The position numbers were made by a program, and so were the translations under genes. Shown here piece after piece: positions 62,034-64,000 of a stretch of DNA of 64,000 nt. The notes under the pieces are model-generated. The model was not told where the DNA came from. It made no database searches and saw only the letters and a program-made list of their open reading frames with translations. The stretch's first letter is position 1, and every line of letters starts with the position of its first letter. Source of the stretch: Pseudonocardia alni (GTDB lineage: Bacteria; Actinomycetota; Actinomycetes; Mycobacteriales; Pseudonocardiaceae); the NCBI RefSeq assembly GCF_002813375.1, contig NZ_PHUJ01000002.1:1-64000 (forward strand), written 5' to 3'.

Positions 62034-62067
62034 GCAGGTCCCGGACCCGTGGCCCAAGGCGGGCACG

Positions 62068-62862
62068 GTGATCCTCGCCGGCGTGTTCGGCCTGGTCATC
62101 GGCGCCGCGCTGGGGCTGCTCGGTGCGGGTGGCTCGATCCTGGCCGTCCCGGCCCTGGTCTACGGGGTCGGCCAACCGGTGGCGGCCGCGGTGTTCGGGT
62201 CGCTGCTGGTGGTGTCCGTGTCGGCGGCCGGCGGCGTGGCAGCGAGGTTGCGGTCCGGCATGATCCGGTGGCCGGTAGCGCTGGTGTTCGGCGCGGCGGG
62301 CATTCCCACCGCGTTCGCGGGGGCCGCGCTCGGCCGCCTGATCGCCGACCGGTGGCTGCTGGTGGCGTTCTCGGTGCTGATGGTCGTCGTCGCGGCCCGG
62401 ATGCTGCGCGGCAACCCCGAGGAGGCGACCGGCGGCGCGTGTCGGATCCGCGACGGGCGGGTCGACTGGCGCAGCTGCCTGCCCAAGGCGCTCGCCGCCG
62501 GCGCCGGGGTCGGGGTGCTGACCGGGCTGTTCGGGGTGGGGGGCGGTTTCCTCATCGTTCCCGCCCTGACCCTGCTGCTCGGGCTGAGCGCCGCAGAGGC
62601 CATCGCCACCTCGCTGGTGATCGTCACGATCACCTCGCTGGCCGGGCTGTCCGCGCACGCCGCCGACGCCGCGAGCGTGGACTACGGCGTGATCGCCGTG
62701 TTCGCCGGCGCCGCCCTGCTCGCGTCGCTGGCCGCCGGGCGCGTGGCGAACCAGCTCCCGGCCGCGGCGCTGCGGCGCGGGTTCGCCTACCTGATCCTGG
62801 CCGTCGCGGTCGGCGTCGCCGCCGCCGCGCTGCTCGCCCCGGCCGCACTGAGCAGCGGCTGA
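62068..62862 (+). CDS. TauE/SafE-family anion exporter
   Basis: A 264-residue membrane protein with about eight spans. The two family repeats are LGLLGAGGSILAVPALVYGVG and GVLTGLFGVGGGFLIVPALTLLLGLS. In this setting it probably exports sulfite or thiosulfate made by the CstB-like enzyme. GTG 62068. Confidence 0.9.
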   Translation: MILAGVFGLVIGAALGLLGAGGSILAVPALVYGVGQPVAAAVFGSLLVVSVSAAGGVAARLRSGMIRWPVALVFGAAGIPTAFAGAALGRLIADRWLLVAFSVLMVVVAARMLRGNPEEATGGACRIRDGRVDWRSCLPKALAAGAGVGVLTGLFGVGGGFLIVPALTLLLGLSAAEAIATSLVIVTITSLAGLSAHAADAASVDYGVIAVFAGAALLASLAAGRVANQLPAAALRRGFAYLILAVAVGVAAAALLAPAALSSG

Positions 62863-62902
62863 CACACACACGACCGACAACTTGACGAATGGAGCATTCG
62901 CA

Positions 62903-63298
62903 ATGGACTACAGCATGACGATCACCCTGGATCTGCCCTACGACCAGGCGGTCCCCGCGGTCAAGGCGGCCCTGGCCGAGCAGGGGTTCGGGGTGCTCAC
63001 CGAGATCGACGCCCGCGCCACCCTCAAGGAGAAGCTCGACCACGACATGGAGCCCTACGTCATCCTGGGCGCCTGCAACCCCCAGCTCGCCCACCGCGCC
63101 CTCGACGTCGACCGGCAGATCGGGCTGCTGCTGCCCTGCAACGTCGTGGTCCGCGCCGACGGCGACGACCGCAGCATCGTCTCCGCCCTGGACCCGCAGG
63201 TCATGGTCACCATCCCCGAACGCGAAGACCTGCGCCCCGTCGCGGACGAGGCCGGGGTACGCATCCGGGCCGCACTCGACGCACTCACCAGCGACTGA
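62903..63298 (+). CDS. DUF302 protein
   Basis: A 131-residue single-domain DUF302 protein: VKAALAEQGFGVLTEIDARATLKEKLDHDMEPYVILGACNPQLAHRAL and IGLLLPCNVVVR. Two conserved-looking Cys (in ACNP and PCNV) are typical. Function unknown, often found with sulfur or metal-stress genes. ATG 62903 with GGAGC upstream. Confidence 0.9.
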   Translation: MDYSMTITLDLPYDQAVPAVKAALAEQGFGVLTEIDARATLKEKLDHDMEPYVILGACNPQLAHRALDVDRQIGLLLPCNVVVRADGDDRSIVSALDPQVMVTIPEREDLRPVADEAGVRIRAALDALTSD

Positions 63299-63345
63299 CC
63301 CGCAGACCAAAACAGGCACGACGAGACGACGGGAGTGGAACGACC

Positions 63346-63576
63346 ATGATGGACGGCTCGATGATGGGATGGTTCTGGATCTGGCCGGTACTGGTGCTGA
63401 TCGGCCTGGTGCTGCTGGGCTACCTCGCCTACCGGCTCACCCAGAACCGCCGACCCGGCGCGGACACCGCCGCGGCGGCGGGGCCGACCTCGGCACGGCA
63501 GATCCTCGACGAGCGCTACGCCCGCGGCGAGATCGACGACGACGAGTACCGCAAGCGCCGCGACGAGCTGGCGTGA
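63346..63576 (+). CDS. Small SHOCT-domain membrane protein
   Basis: A 76-residue protein: a Met-rich start (MMDGSMMGWFW), one membrane segment (residues about 12-32) and a C-terminal SHOCT motif ARQILDERYARGEIDDDEYRKRRDEL. Such proteins often precede copper oxidase genes; the Met residues could bind Cu(I). It overlaps the multicopper oxidase by 4 bases. Confidence 0.85.
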   Translation: MMDGSMMGWFWIWPVLVLIGLVLLGYLAYRLTQNRRPGADTAAAAGPTSARQILDERYARGEIDDDEYRKRRDELA

Positions 63577-64000
63577 CCCCGGCACCGATCAGCCGGCGCC
63601 GCGCGATCGTCCTGGGCGGGCTCGGCGCCGCCGCCGTCGCCACCGGTGCGACGGGCTGGATCGGCTCCGGTACGGGCAGCCGGCTGCGGCCCGCCGACAC
63701 CGGCGCAGAGCTGCGCCAACCGCAGGTCCTGGACAGTGCGGGCGGGCGGCTGCAGGTCGAGCTCACCGCCGCGGCGGGGGTGCGGCTGGCCGGTCGGGAC
63801 ACCCAGGGCCTGGGTTTCAACGGCACCGCACCCGGGCCGACGCTGCGGGTGCACCCCGGTGACGAGCTCGCGGTGCGCCTGACCAACCGGCTCGACGAGC
63901 CCACCAACCTGCACACCCACGGGCTGCGGGTGTCCCCAGAGGGCAACAGCGACAACCCGTTCCTGCGGGTCGACCCCGGCACCTCGTTCGACTACCTCTA
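63573..64000 (+). CDS. Multicopper oxidase, N-terminal part (runs off window)
   Basis: The first 142 codons of a Tat-exported multicopper oxidase. The leader is SRRRAIVLGGLGAAAVATGATG; the first cupredoxin domain shows FNGTAPGPTLRVHPGDELAVRLTN and the type 2/3 copper site NLHTHGLRVSPEGNSDNPF. It probably oxidises Cu(I) to Cu(II) outside the membrane. GTG 63573 overlaps the SHOCT gene stop (GTGA). Confidence 0.93.
   Translation, partial: MTPAPISRRRAIVLGGLGAAAVATGATGWIGSGTGSRLRPADTGAELRQPQVLDSAGGRLQVELTAAAGVRLAGRDTQGLGFNGTAPGPTLRVHPGDELAVRLTNRLDEPTNLHTHGLRVSPEGNSDNPFLRVDPGTSFDYL

Overview
The window is GC-rich, uses GTG starts freely, and many genes overlap the next by 4 bases (ATGA or GTGA). 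Protein families such as CmtR-type ArsR, CysK2, CbtAB, the CopD-CtaG fusion and a MobF relaxase point to an actinobacterium, most likely Pseudonocardia or a relative. The relaxase, five or more IS families and two related Tn5053-like units suggest a plasmid or integrated element carrying metal-resistance and sulfur genes. Species and replicon type are inferred, not shown.

Layout. 1-3330: metal P-type ATPase (cut by the window edge), CmtR-like repressor, methyltransferase and a broken ligase, with clustered frameshifts. 3576-10120: nested mobile DNA. A serine resolvase is cut by an IS21-like end, a phosphotransferase gene is split by an IS256 element with an 8-bp target duplication, istA is cut by an IS3 element, and older IS3 remnants follow. 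10271-35123: a clean 25-kb block bracketed by two inverted, apparently identical 1350-bp IS3 elements. It holds a small LpqS-like protein, a CysK2-like enzyme and its MFS partner, cell-wall enzymes, CcdA, a complete System I cytochrome c maturation operon (ccmABCDEF-H-I-G), a DsbA-like protein, cytochrome oxidase subunit I, a CopA ATPase, CopD-CtaG and CtaG, a CDF transporter and Lnt.

37035-42683: a membrane protein of unknown function and a MobF relaxase/helicase. 42795-47600: a Tn5053-like unit (resolvase, zinc-ribbon protein, DDE transposase, AAA ATPase and a tyrosine-recombinase-like protein) with three end repeats. 47807-51087: a nickel/cobalt block (NicO permease, degenerate histidine phosphatase, CbtB, CbtA, ArsR). 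51305-54593: a truncated second unit of the same transposon family that interrupts a PadR-linked membrane protein.

55340-64000: a mercury and sulfur block. It has MerR with the three mercury cysteines, MerB fused to a thioredoxin-like domain but no MerA, a rhodanese-CBS gene with an in-frame UGA at an expected Cys position (possible selenoprotein), a Cys-rich small protein, an MFS exporter, a CstR-like persulfide sensor with two matching palindromes, rhodanese, a CstB-like metallo-beta-lactamase/rhodanese fusion, a TauE/SafE exporter, DUF302, SHOCT and the start of a multicopper oxidase. Together the genes describe handling of Cu, Cd/Zn, Co/Ni and Hg plus thiol and persulfide chemistry in a heavily rearranged accessory region.
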